A stretch of 64,000 nucleotides of DNA from Flavobacteriaceae bacterium CRH (GTDB lineage: Bacteria > Bacteroidota > Bacteroidia > Flavobacteriales > Flavobacteriaceae). The notes below the pieces were generated by a model. That model had not been told where the DNA came from. It was given only the letters and a program-made list of their open reading frames with translations, and ran no database searches. Location of the stretch: NCBI GenBank assembly GCA_001507425.1, contig LMAJ01000004.1:310001-374000 (forward strand), in the 5' to 3' direction. Positions 43,568-52,026 of this stretch are shown in pieces (positions within the stretch are counted from its first letter, which is position 1; every line of letters begins with the position of its first letter). Position numbers and translations under genes: made by a program.

Positions 43568-43622
43568 GCCTGATCTGCTAAATCTGCGAGCAAATTTCTC
43601 TCGCAGATTTAGCAGATCAGGC
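43568..43622. repeat. Perfect 23-bp inverted repeat
   Basis: Arms 43568-43590 and 43600-43622 are perfectly complementary around a 9-base loop, each arm containing ATCTGC twice (GATCTGC...AATCTGC). There is no T run of terminator type. The sequence ends 67 bp after the stop codon of the TonB-receptor gene and 145 bp before the GNAT gene start (both minus strand). It resembles dispersed palindromic repeats of Flavobacterium. Confidence 0.75.
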
Positions 43623-43689
43623 AGATATAATAAAGGTTTAGTTGAAGATTTTATTTGTAGAAGTTACTAATCAAACAGTTTGATTCATA

Positions 43690-46035
43690 CTAGTTTCCAT
43701 CTGGCAAACGGTCGGCGTCGCTTTTCTTGCGATTAAAACGATAAATGACATTTAAATTTATGTAGCGGCCTTGCGATTTCAATTCAGATTCTAAATAATA
43801 CGAGTCTGTAATTGTTTTTTCTTTCGTAATCTGCGAATTAAAAAGGTTGTTAACATTCAAAGTTACCGACATTTTATCTCCTAAAAAATCCCGGCTTAAG
43901 CCTAAATTCGAACTGTATTGCGCTTCTCTAAGCGTTTGAACGCCTTGGCTTTTTCCTCTGTATCTAAAACTAAATTCAGCCGAAACAATTTTAGGAAATT
44001 TAAGCACGGATCGAAAATTTGAAAGCCAGGTTTGATCTTCAGAATTATAATTTACATTTTCATAAGTTCCTTCCTGTTTGAATTTATAATAGTTAAAATC
44101 AAGAGACAATCGCAACCATTGCGTTGGGTTGTAAGTCGCAGAAACTTCGGCACCATAACGATCTTCGGTATCAAGATTTACAGGAGTGCTTATAAAATAA
44201 TTTTCTTCTGTACGTTGAATTATATATTCAAAATAATTGGTGGTATGCTGATAATAAACAGACGGATTGATGCTGAATTTTCCCGGTTTTGCCAAAAGGG
44301 TAAACTCAAAAGAATTGGTAAACATTGGATCTAAATCCGGATTTCCTACAGTAAGATTTCTCAAATCTGAAAGCCCGGAAAACGGATTCAATTGCCAGAA
44401 TCTTGGGCGGTTGATGCGTTTGCTATAACTTAATTGTAAATCTGTTTTCTCTGTTAAATTATAAACGAAATGCAATGTTGGAAATAAGTTAATGTAGTTT
44501 TTTGAGTTATTAAAAGTGTTTTTGGCATCGGTAATTTTAATATCTGATAATTCAGATCGTAAGCCTAACTGATAATTGAATTTTTTGATTTTTCCGGCAA
44601 ACTGAAAATAAGCGCTATACAAATTTTCGTCATATTTTAATTTATTAGTAAATTGTTCTTGCTGAATTTCATCAAGAATTGTGTAATAATCGCTTCTTAG
44701 AGCCCTCAAATCACTTCTAATTCCCATTTCTATTTTAGAATTTGCCGTAATCGGATTCACAAAATCTGATTTTATAAAAATATCATTGCTGCTTTCGATA
44801 TCTCTTGAATATAAATTAGAGATTTCAGGTTGCATCGGATACACTTTTTGCTGATCAATGTATTGATTTTCATCATCATTCCAAAAATCGTATTGCAAAC
44901 TTGTTGTCCATTTTTTATCTTTTTTATCGAATGTTTTTACATAATTTAATTCTAACGAATTATAATTTTGCGGCTCTTTGTAGTACTCAGTTCTCGAAAT
45001 AATACTATCTGTTACTTTTGCTGTATTTGCATAATTATAGTTGTAATTTCCTTTATCATTATTGATATTTCTATTATGATAATAGCTTCCTGTCAATGTA
45101 TTTTTGTCGTTAATATAATAATCGCCGCCAACATAAATATTATAAGTACTATTGCCTCTTTTAACTTCGTCGTACTGATTTAATATAGTAGTTACACCAT
45201 TATTGTTATTAATTTGAAATTGTTTGTTTGAGGCATAAACATCAAAATAGCGGTAGCCAATATTCGAAAAAAGATTTACTTTTTCGGTTTTATAACTCAC
45301 ATTGGCATTCAGATTATGGTTTGCAGGGTTTCCAACACCAACCTGAAGCGAACCGTTAAAACCTTGCATACTATTTTTTTTCATAATAATATTGATAATT
45401 CCCGCGCCACCTTGTGCTTCATAAGCCGCAGAAGGATTGGTAATTACTTCAACTCTTTCAATATTAGCCGCAGAAATTTGTGATAATCCGTTATTGGCTG
45501 TTAACATCGAAGGTTTTCCGTTAATTAAAACGGTTACGCTGTTATTTCCTCTAAGGCTGATTACGCCCGCAACATCTACGTTTACTGAGGGAACATTGTT
45601 TAAAATATCATTTGCAGAGCCTCCGCGCGAAAGAATATCTTTGCCAACATTGAATACTTTTTTGTCAATTTTCATTTCTACAGCAGATTTTTCTGCAATG
45701 ACATTTACTTCATTCAATTCATTTACATTTTCTTCCAGAGAAATATCTTTTACCAAATTACTTTCCAGTTGTAAGTTATTAATTGTAAAAGTTTTATACG
45801 ACATGAATTCAATCGTTAATTGATAATTTCCTGAGATACTTTTTAATGTATAATTTCCATCAGCGTCAGTGGTAGCTTCTTTTTTTAATTGAGGATTTGA
45901 AAGTAGAACAGAAGCAAATGGTATGGGCTGTTTCGTTTTAGAATCTGTAATTTTTCCTTTAATTGTAAATTCGGTTGATTGTGCTGTAGCCGTAAATCCG
46001 AAAAGCAAAATCATTAGTAATGCGAACTGTTTCAT
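43690..46035 (-). CDS. TonB-dependent-receptor-like outer-membrane protein with carboxypeptidase-regulatory domain
   Basis: The 781-residue protein has a signal peptide (FALLMILLFGFTATAQS), a CarboxypepD_reg-like beta-sandwich (TIKGKITDSKTKQPIPFASVLLSNP...) to about residue 105, a plug-like domain (SRGGSANDILNNVPSVNVDVAG...IERVEVITNPSAAYEAQGGAGIINI) and a large outer-membrane beta-barrel (OMP_b-brl_3) to the C-terminus. No classical C-terminal aromatic beta-signal is conspicuous. Probable uptake of a peptide, glycan or siderophore; substrate unknown. It is divergent from a LytS/LytTR pair, which may regulate it. Confidence 0.9.
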   Translation of the reverse strand: MKQFALLMILLFGFTATAQSTEFTIKGKITDSKTKQPIPFASVLLSNPQLKKEATTDADGNYTLKSISGNYQLTIEFMSYKTFTINNLQLESNLVKDISLEENVNELNEVNVIAEKSAVEMKIDKKVFNVGKDILSRGGSANDILNNVPSVNVDVAGVISLRGNNSVTVLINGKPSMLTANNGLSQISAANIERVEVITNPSAAYEAQGGAGIINIIMKKNSMQGFNGSLQVGVGNPANHNLNANVSYKTEKVNLFSNIGYRYFDVYASNKQFQINNNNGVTTILNQYDEVKRGNSTYNIYVGGDYYINDKNTLTGSYYHNRNINNDKGNYNYNYANTAKVTDSIISRTEYYKEPQNYNSLELNYVKTFDKKDKKWTTSLQYDFWNDDENQYIDQQKVYPMQPEISNLYSRDIESSNDIFIKSDFVNPITANSKIEMGIRSDLRALRSDYYTILDEIQQEQFTNKLKYDENLYSAYFQFAGKIKKFNYQLGLRSELSDIKITDAKNTFNNSKNYINLFPTLHFVYNLTEKTDLQLSYSKRINRPRFWQLNPFSGLSDLRNLTVGNPDLDPMFTNSFEFTLLAKPGKFSINPSVYYQHTTNYFEYIIQRTEENYFISTPVNLDTEDRYGAEVSATYNPTQWLRLSLDFNYYKFKQEGTYENVNYNSEDQTWLSNFRSVLKFPKIVSAEFSFRYRGKSQGVQTLREAQYSSNLGLSRDFLGDKMSVTLNVNNLFNSQITKEKTITDSYYLESELKSQGRYINLNVIYRFNRKKSDADRLPDGN

Positions 46036-46209
46036 TTTTTGATTGGTTTTAAATTTTCACCAAAATTCCAGTTTAAATACGTTCAAAATTTGGACACATG
46101 GCATAAGGGTGATTTTCTGCTACAAACAATCAAATATTCGCTATAAACTGTGTTTATGCTCGCTTTTTATCTGTTGATCGCTTTTTTTTCTATGTTTGTC
46201 GACAACCAT

Positions 46210-46238
46210 TTTGTCTTTACAAATAAATAGTAACTTTG
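46210..46238 (+). promoter_or_regulatory. Promoter of the LytS/LytTR operon
   Basis: TTTG (46210-46213), a 17-base spacer and TAACTTTG (46231-46238) lie six bases before the ATG at 46245, so the mRNA should be leaderless or nearly so. Confidence 0.7.
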
Positions 46239-46244
46239 GCGTAT

Positions 46245-47333
46245 ATGACACCATTCGAAAAACTTTTAAACTTCTCTACCGCCCACAGACTGAGCGCACA
46301 CATCATTTTTTGGATGTTTATTTTTATCATCTTTTTTAGTAAAAATACTTCCTCTGATCCTCAGGAATTAAGGATTGATATATTTTACACGCTCTATTAT
46401 GAGGTGTTTTCAATTACTGCGGCTTATTTTTTATCCTATAGAATTTTACCTCGTTTAATGGCAACTCAAAAACATACGTGGGTTTGGGTAGAATTTATTA
46501 TAGTTTGCTATTTTATTTCGGTAATTGCCAGAATTGCCATGGTTTATGGTTTAGAGCCTTTTGTGCGCGTACCGCCTTTTAATCAGGAACCTATTATCGA
46601 AATCCTGACAGATTTACCTACTTTATTTGGGTCTTATTTTTTACACATTTTTTCGTTATCTCTGTTTTTTGTTTTTTTAAAATTGATAAAAGATCAGTAT
46701 ACCATTCAGAAAAAATCTTTATTGCTTGAAAAACAAAAAGCCGAAACAGAATTGAAGATTTTAAAAGCGCAGTTAAATCCTCATTTTCTGTTTAATACGC
46801 TCAATAATATCTATTCGCTTTCTGTTATAAATTCTCCTATTACATCAAAATCAATTGCGGTTTTATCTGAAATTTTAGACTGTATTTTATACCGGTGCAG
46901 TAACACTTATGTTCCAATTTCACAGGAAATTACGCTGCTTAACAATTATATTTCGCTTGAAAAATTGCGTTATGACGATCGTTTAAGCGTAACCTTTAAT
47001 CATGCTGTAGATCATAACGGATCTATTGCACCATTGATTTTACTTTCTTTGGTTGAAAATGCCTTTAAGCATGGAGCAGGGGAGGATACCGGAAGTTCTC
47101 CAATTATTCAGATAGATTTGAAACTGGTTAATAATTCCTTTGAATTTATAATCAGAAATACCATTAATGAAATTGACATTGAAGCTGAAAGTGGAAAAAT
47201 TGGATTGAATAATATCATTCAGCAACTTGATAAAATTTACCCGGAAAATTATACTTTTAAAGTCATTAAGACCGAAAATGATTTTACGGCTCATTTACAT
47301 ATAGATCTTGCAACCGAATATAACCTAGCCTAA
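46245..47333 (+). CDS. LytS-type sensor histidine kinase
   Basis: The product of about 362 residues has four membrane helices in the first 150 residues (for example LSAHIIFWMFIFIIFF and FIIVCYFISVIARIAMVY), a coiled linker (KQKAETELKILKAQ), then the His_kinase domain H-box LNPHFLFNTLNNIYSL with the phosphoacceptor His and the ATPase N-box LLSLVENAFKHG. This is the LytS/YehU class, which lacks a periplasmic sensor domain and often responds to the membrane state. I choose the ATG at 46245 over an upstream TTG. The LytTR partner starts 4 bp downstream. Confidence 0.93.
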   Translation: MTPFEKLLNFSTAHRLSAHIIFWMFIFIIFFSKNTSSDPQELRIDIFYTLYYEVFSITAAYFLSYRILPRLMATQKHTWVWVEFIIVCYFISVIARIAMVYGLEPFVRVPPFNQEPIIEILTDLPTLFGSYFLHIFSLSLFFVFLKLIKDQYTIQKKSLLLEKQKAETELKILKAQLNPHFLFNTLNNIYSLSVINSPITSKSIAVLSEILDCILYRCSNTYVPISQEITLLNNYISLEKLRYDDRLSVTFNHAVDHNGSIAPLILLSLVENAFKHGAGEDTGSSPIIQIDLKLVNNSFEFIIRNTINEIDIEAESGKIGLNNIIQQLDKIYPENYTFKVIKTENDFTAHLHIDLATEYNLA

Positions 47334-47337
47334 CCAA

Positions 47338-48042
47338 ATGAAAATAAAGTGTTTATTAGTCGATGACGAGCCTTTAGCCATAAGCTTACTGCAAAACCAT
47401 ATTAGTAAATTAGATTATTTTGAAGTGGTTGGCACGTGCCCAAATGCTTTAAAAGCAGCAGAAGTGCTAAGAACAACTGCGGTAGATCTTTTATTTTTAG
47501 ATATTAAAATGCCTCAGATTACCGGAATTGATTTTTTGAAGACTTTAAAAAATCCGCCAGCGGTGATTTTTACAACCGCATATCGCGAATATGCTTTAGA
47601 AAGTTACGAACTCGAAATTGTAGATTATCTCTTAAAACCCATTACTTTCGACCGTTTTTTTAAAGCAACAGATCGCTATTTAAGAATAAGTGCACCGGTT
47701 AATAATAAAATTATAACTCCTGTACAGGAAGATTTTATCTACATTAAAAACGGCCCTAAATTCAATAAAATAAACATTGACGCTGTTTTATATATTGAAA
47801 GCGTTAAGGATTATATCGTTGTACATCAAAAAGATGATATTAAACTTACCGCAAAATATAAAATAAGTGATATTGAAATAGAATTACAAGACAAAAGTTT
47901 CCTCAGAATTCACCGTTCGTTTATCATCAATTTAAAAAACATAACTGCGTTTACGGCTTATGATGTTGAAATTGGAAAAATTGAAATTCCGATTGGTGCG
48001 AGTTATAAGGAATATGTTTTTAAGATGTTGAAGAATTCTTAA
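47338..48042 (+). CDS. LytTR-family response regulator
   Basis: The 234-residue protein has a receiver domain with DDEP, the phosphoacceptor Asp in LLFLDIKMPQITG (about residue 55), Thr in FTTAYREYA and Lys in LLKPITFDRF, then a LytTR DNA-binding domain (LYIESVKDYIVVHQKDDIKLTAKYKISDIEIELQDKSFLRIHRSFIINLKNI). It is the partner of the LytS-type kinase. LytTR proteins bind direct repeats of about 9 bp; I did not find a clear pair near the divergent TonB-receptor gene. Confidence 0.95.
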   Translation: MKIKCLLVDDEPLAISLLQNHISKLDYFEVVGTCPNALKAAEVLRTTAVDLLFLDIKMPQITGIDFLKTLKNPPAVIFTTAYREYALESYELEIVDYLLKPITFDRFFKATDRYLRISAPVNNKIITPVQEDFIYIKNGPKFNKINIDAVLYIESVKDYIVVHQKDDIKLTAKYKISDIEIELQDKSFLRIHRSFIINLKNITAFTAYDVEIGKIEIPIGASYKEYVFKMLKNS

Positions 48043-48060
48043 AACATAATGTCAAAAAAA

Positions 48061-48098
48061 AAGCTTTGTCAAAGTTTGAAACTTCGACAAAGCTTTTT
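48061..48098 (+). terminator. Terminator after the LytS/LytTR operon
   Basis: A hairpin with AAGCTTTGTC / GACAAAGCTT and inner AAGTT / AACTT stems, followed by T5. Confidence 0.8.
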
Positions 48099-48115
48099 GC
48101 GTTAACTGTGTTTAA

Positions 48116-48478
48116 TTATATTTTTTTGAGTGTAACTTTCATTTCTTTACTATCCAATATCAATTCATCATCGGTAATAGTACTTTCACAAGGATATGGA
48201 GTTCCTGTTTCATCTTTAATTACTAAACTTTTTCCACCTTTTGTCAAAGCATACGAGCCATCGGTTATTTCTCTCTGCAAATATCCGGTTACATGCCCGT
48301 CTTTTGTAAACGTTAGCATTCCGTTAGTTATAATAACTTTTTTTGCTGAATCAGAAAGCGGAACTTTTGCTTCGACAGCAGTAACTTTCCAGGAATTTAC
48401 CAATTTTCCTCGTTTTTGACATGAAACTAAGACAATCAAAAATGCAATTCCAAAGATAAATAATTTAGATTTTTTCAT
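48116..48478 (-). CDS. Lipocalin-like lipoprotein
   Basis: The 120-residue protein has a lipobox signal (LIVLVSC) and the lipocalin-like opening GKLVNSWKVTAVEAKVP followed by repeated strands (GMLTFTKDGHVTGYLQREITDGSYALTKGGKSLVIKDETGTPYP...). It resembles lipocalin-like DUF domains common in Bacteroidota, which are thought to bind hydrophobic molecules in the envelope. Monocistronic, convergent with the LytTR operon. Confidence 0.8.
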   Translation of the reverse strand: MKKSKLFIFGIAFLIVLVSCQKRGKLVNSWKVTAVEAKVPLSDSAKKVIITNGMLTFTKDGHVTGYLQREITDGSYALTKGGKSLVIKDETGTPYPCESTITDDELILDSKEMKVTLKKI

Positions 48479-48608
48479 GATTTTGTGGTTAAGGTTAGAC
48501 CACAGAAAATTACAAAAATATTTTTAATTAAGAATCTAAAAATCAAATATTTACAAGAAAAAAGTTATAAATTAAAGCGTTAACCCAATAAAACAGGACT
48601 ATTGAAGG

Positions 48609-48650
48609 TTAAAACTAAAACATCAGAACCTTAGTAACTTAGCCTCTAAT
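48609..48650. repeat. Dispersed AAGGTTCTGA-type repeat (inverted)
   Basis: On the minus strand this reads as GAGGCTAAGTTACTAAGG followed by TTCTGATG. It resembles the segments at 52909-52945 and 62589-62622 and common intergenic repeats of Flavobacterium. Confidence 0.5.
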
Positions 48651-48654
48651 GACC

Positions 48655-49587
48655 TTAATTAAGGGTTAAAGCTCCTAAAATTTCCTCAAACATAAATGGG
48701 CCGCCGGGATATTTGGCAGTGTAATCCAGATTTAGCCAAACCTGACCGCGTTCATCAATATGGTAGTGTAGTTTTTGTTTGTAACTTTCTTTAACAAAAA
48801 GTACATTTTTTATAAGGTAATTGACTTTTTCTAAGTCGATAAGAGAGCCAATTAGCATTTCAGGATAAATATGCCCTTTGGTATGTATAAGTCTCGGGGT
48901 TCCCCCAATAGAACGAATTGCGGCAGCCATCAAAATAGAGTGATCGTCGCAATCGCCAGAAAAATACTCTAACGATTCACTGGCCGTCGCAATATAATCG
49001 CCTTCTTTTGGATCGTTTACATAATTCCAGCGGCCGTTAATTTCTTTAAAAACGGCAAAACATTGTATGATAGTTCTATAATCTGAATATCCTTTTATAC
49101 CTTTAAAATGCTTTGTTGTCGCCATAATGGCAAAATTTCGAACCTTCGGGTTTTGGTATTCTATGGCGCTAAGAATTAATGATTTATTTGGAAAAGGAAG
49201 CAATTTTGCCACAATAATATCCTGAGGATACGGATTATCAGACATCGTATAAATCATTGAATTATAATCTTCTGAAATTTCATTGAAACCATAATTTCCA
49301 ATAACAGATCCGTAGACCAAAACCAGTAAATAAACAGCAATGCAAACAATAATAATGGTTCGCAAATACATTAAAAGGAAAAAAATGGCCGTAAAAACAA
49401 AGATAAAAATAAAGACGCGATCTAAATTAAAAGGCCATTCTAAGTCGATTAAATTTTGATGCAGTATGATAAAAACCGGAATCGTGATTAAAAGACTCAA
49501 CAGCGAAATAATAATCCTGTCCCAGGGTGATTTCACCTGTAGCTTGGATTTTAATTGCGGAAAGTCAATTTTAGGGATTTTTATCAT
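48655..49587 (-). CDS. Membrane-anchored transglutaminase-like protein
   Basis: The product of about 310 residues has three membrane helices in the first 95 residues (IIISLLSLLITIPVFIIL, VFIFIFVFTAIFFLLMYL, TIIIVCIAVYLLVLVYG). A soluble domain follows with the transglutaminase-like Cys in YFSGDCDDHSILMAAAIRSIGG, and His and Asp further on (KGHIYPEMLIG, LDYTAKYPGG). This is the catalytic Cys-His-Asp layout of the family. Activity on proteins or peptides in the periplasm is likely. The ATG at 49585-49587 is preferred to a TTG further upstream. Confidence 0.78.
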   Translation of the reverse strand: MIKIPKIDFPQLKSKLQVKSPWDRIIISLLSLLITIPVFIILHQNLIDLEWPFNLDRVFIFIFVFTAIFFLLMYLRTIIIVCIAVYLLVLVYGSVIGNYGFNEISEDYNSMIYTMSDNPYPQDIIVAKLLPFPNKSLILSAIEYQNPKVRNFAIMATTKHFKGIKGYSDYRTIIQCFAVFKEINGRWNYVNDPKEGDYIATASESLEYFSGDCDDHSILMAAAIRSIGGTPRLIHTKGHIYPEMLIGSLIDLEKVNYLIKNVLFVKESYKQKLHYHIDERGQVWLNLDYTAKYPGGPFMFEEILGALTLN

Positions 49588-49605
49588 AAGAATCAAAAGC
49601 AGTAT

Positions 49606-50457
49606 TTAAAGCGCTTTTACCGTTTCTACAAAAGTACTTTTTTTATCAATAATTCCGAGATCAAATAATTGATTTTGAATTTTAATAAATGCTTTTTCGT
49701 TTAAATGTTTTTGTGACCACTGCGTTAATTTCAGCCATTCCTGAATATCTTCTAATTTTTGATTAAAAAGCTCTGATAAAGTTTTATCAATATCCGGAAT
49801 TTGAGCAAAATCATGCGTCGTTTTGTTAATCACTTCCAGAATTTTTTCAATAATTTTTGGATTCTTTTTCAAAAATTCGTCACGAACCGTAATTACAAAT
49901 GAAGGCCAGGGAGTAGGGCAGTCGCCAACTCTTCTAAAAATACCCTGATTTACAAGAGGTTTTGTCATAAAATGTTCCCACATAAAATAATCGGCAGTTC
50001 CGTTGGTCAAAGCTTCGACAGCGCCATCAATTGTATTTACGATTTCAAATTCTAAATCATCGGTTTTCCAGCCTTGTTCATTAGCATTTACATAAGCCAT
50101 TAACTCAGATCCAGAGCCTCGTCTTGAAATTGCTACTTTTTTGTTTTGAAGGTCTTTTATCGTTTGAAAATCAGATTTTTCAGCTACGTGAATTCCCCAG
50201 ATTAAAGGAGATTGTACATAAATCTGAACAATTTTGCTTGGGTTTCCCGCAATAATGTCTTTTACAATTCCTTCCGTCAATATTACAGCAATATCAGCTT
50301 CTCCGTCACGCAGCATCTGACACATTTTTCCTGTTCCTTCCGGAATATTTTTCCATTGTAAATCAATGTTTTCAGCTTCAAATTCACCATTTTCGATCGA
50401 TATACGCCATGGCAAATTGAAGTGTTCGGGGACACCAACAATTTTTACAGTTTTCAT
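49606..50457 (-). CDS. NMT1/THI5-like solute-binding-fold protein without signal peptide
   Basis: The 283-residue protein matches the substrate-binding proteins of nitrate/sulfonate/taurine and hydroxymethylpyrimidine transporters: KIVGVPEHFNLPWRISIENGEFEAENIDLQWKNIPEGTGKMCQMLRDGEADIAVILTEG, then KKVAISRRGSGSELMAYV and DYFMWEHFMTKPLVNQGIFRRVGDCPTPWPSFVI. It has no signal peptide or lipobox and no transporter genes nearby. Together with the gene at 39767 it suggests cytoplasmic uses of this fold. It begins 18 bp before the transglutaminase-like gene and shares its strand. Confidence 0.82.
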   Translation of the reverse strand: MKTVKIVGVPEHFNLPWRISIENGEFEAENIDLQWKNIPEGTGKMCQMLRDGEADIAVILTEGIVKDIIAGNPSKIVQIYVQSPLIWGIHVAEKSDFQTIKDLQNKKVAISRRGSGSELMAYVNANEQGWKTDDLEFEIVNTIDGAVEALTNGTADYFMWEHFMTKPLVNQGIFRRVGDCPTPWPSFVITVRDEFLKKNPKIIEKILEVINKTTHDFAQIPDIDKTLSELFNQKLEDIQEWLKLTQWSQKHLNEKAFIKIQNQLFDLGIIDKKSTFVETVKAL

Positions 50458-50547
50458 TAGGTTTAAGTTTAAGTTTGTTTGGTATGCGTAATCTAAGTTT
50501 GTTTGTTGTTTATATTTTTAATTTTTTATCTGTTGGGTATAATTATT

Positions 50548-50685
50548 TTAACACATAGAAACATAGAATTATTGGACTCAATAAAGGCGTTTCACTTGCA
50601 TTAATTCACATAGCTATGTGTGAGAAACGAGTTTCTTTTTGATTTACTTTTTTCAAAAACATAAAATCTATATTTCTATGTGTTT
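50548..50685. repeat. Palindrome-containing repeat element, copy 3
   Basis: Bounded by TTAACACATAGAAACATAG (50548-50566) and TATTTCTATGTGTTT (about 50669-50685). The core AAAGGCGTTTCACTTGC ends in the perfect palindrome CACATAGCTATGTG (50607-50620), followed by the hairpin GAAACGAGTTTC (50624-50635). The corresponding hairpin in copy 1 has A-T pairs where this one has G-C at the outer position. Confidence 0.8.
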
Positions 50686-50716
50686 AATTATATTTTTTAT
50701 GCATTTACTCATGGGC

Positions 50717-51190
50717 TTAATTTTTTAATAAATCTGCCCTGTGTTTTTCTGAAAGACAAGGCTCTGCAAAGTCTATTACCGAAGTTGATTCATATTCCAG
50801 CAAAATAGTTTTTACAAGCGAATAATCAATCTCTTTTACTACTTCTACAGCAAATAAAGTCTCATTTAATACTTCTGATAAACAATCAATTGCTTTTAAT
50901 TTTTCACGAATTATTTCCTTATCAAAACCTTTTTCTAAAATTACAACCTGAAGAATTGAGTTTCCAAAACTTTCTATTGTTTTTCTGTAAACAAATGTTT
51001 GTTCAGTTTCATCAAATTCTGCAAAGAAAATATCGTCAGTCGCAATCAAAGGCCCAAAAAAAGGAATATTATCTAATTTGAAATATCCTTTCTCAAGATC
51101 AATAATTTCTCCCCACATGGTTTCTACAACCGTATCTTCTAATAAATCGCTATAATATCTAAATAGGATTTTTTTGTGTGTTTCTGCCAT
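50717..51190 (-). CDS. DUF4265-family protein
   Basis: The 157-residue protein matches DUF4265: KILFRYYSDLLEDTVVETMWGEIIDLEKGYFKLDNIPFFGPLIATDDIFFAEFDE and the conserved VVKEIDYSLVKTILLEYE. Function unknown. Its start overlaps the stop of the VOC gene by one base (TAATG), indicating translational coupling in the small operon of VOC and DinB genes. Confidence 0.85.
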   Translation of the reverse strand: MAETHKKILFRYYSDLLEDTVVETMWGEIIDLEKGYFKLDNIPFFGPLIATDDIFFAEFDETEQTFVYRKTIESFGNSILQVVILEKGFDKEIIREKLKAIDCLSEVLNETLFAVEVVKEIDYSLVKTILLEYESTSVIDFAEPCLSEKHRADLLKN

Positions 51191-51582
51191 TATTTAATCT
51201 CGCTTATTACTGCTTTTAATGGTGATACAACAATTCGGTAACCGTCAGGATCCTGAAACATTTTCCCGTTTTCATTCCAAAAAGGATTAATTGCAGTTAT
51301 AGTTGAAATGTTGTTTCGTAAAAGTTTATTTATTAATTCATTATAATCTAAAATTGTTTTGGGATAAAGCACAATAACATCATCTTCATCAAACGTATGA
51401 TTTGCTTTTGTCTCAGATAGCGTAAATTCAAAATGCCAGTCTAAACCTGATTTTCCAATAAAAACGCCATCATAATTGTTATGATTTTGAAAACCTCCCA
51501 AACGTTCAAAACCTAAAATATCGACATAGAAATCTTCCATTTTTTCTAGATTGTTCGTATGTCGCGCAACCCTTAAAAACAT
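51190..51582 (-). CDS. VOC-family protein
   Basis: The 130-residue protein has VOC signatures: MFLRVARHTNNLEKMEDFYVDILGFERLGGF at the start and KMFQDPDGYRIVVSPLKAV near the end, with a second module KTILDYNELINKLLRN. Substrate unknown. It overlaps the DUF4265 gene by one base and follows the DinB gene by 3 bp, so the three genes form one operon with the phosphorylase gene. Confidence 0.85.
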   Translation of the reverse strand: MFLRVARHTNNLEKMEDFYVDILGFERLGGFQNHNNYDGVFIGKSGLDWHFEFTLSETKANHTFDEDDVIVLYPKTILDYNELINKLLRNNISTITAINPFWNENGKMFQDPDGYRIVVSPLKAVISEIK

Positions 51583-51585
51583 GAT

Positions 51586-52026
51586 CTAAGATTTTATTTG
51601 GTTGATGTGATGTTCCAAATGCTCAACATAATCTGTCATTAAAAATCTTAAATCAATTTCAGACTGATCGCTCAAAACAATTTTATAGTCTAAAGCTTTT
51701 TCATCTACAGATTTCATAATGCTGACAATTTGTTTGTTTATTGAAAACCATAAAGCTGTCAATTCAGAAATTTCCATCTTTTGATACTGATTCAAATTTA
51801 CCAAATCAATTTGATTATAAGTTCTGTACTGATATGGCTTTTCCACATAATTTATTTCGGTAAAACGAACTAAATTATGAATTGCTGAATCTGTTAAATG
51901 CCCAATAATTTCTTTTTTGGACCATTTGCCAGGAGTTTTAACTTCTGAAACTTCATTTTCTAATGTCGAAAAATAATTGACATTTTCATTTAATAATTGC
52001 TCAAATTTAGAAATTGCATTTTGCAT
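51586..52026 (-). CDS. DinB-family protein
   Basis: The 146-residue four-helix-bundle protein has the family's conserved residues: SKKEIIGHLTDSAIHNLVRF (His after KKEIIGH), WFSINKQIVSIMK, and DYVEHLEHHINQIKS with the His pair at the C-terminus. The start codon overlaps the stop of the phosphorylase gene by one base. Metal-dependent, function unknown. Confidence 0.83.
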   Translation of the reverse strand: MQNAISKFEQLLNENVNYFSTLENEVSEVKTPGKWSKKEIIGHLTDSAIHNLVRFTEINYVEKPYQYRTYNQIDLVNLNQYQKMEISELTALWFSINKQIVSIMKSVDEKALDYKIVLSDQSEIDLRFLMTDYVEHLEHHINQIKS

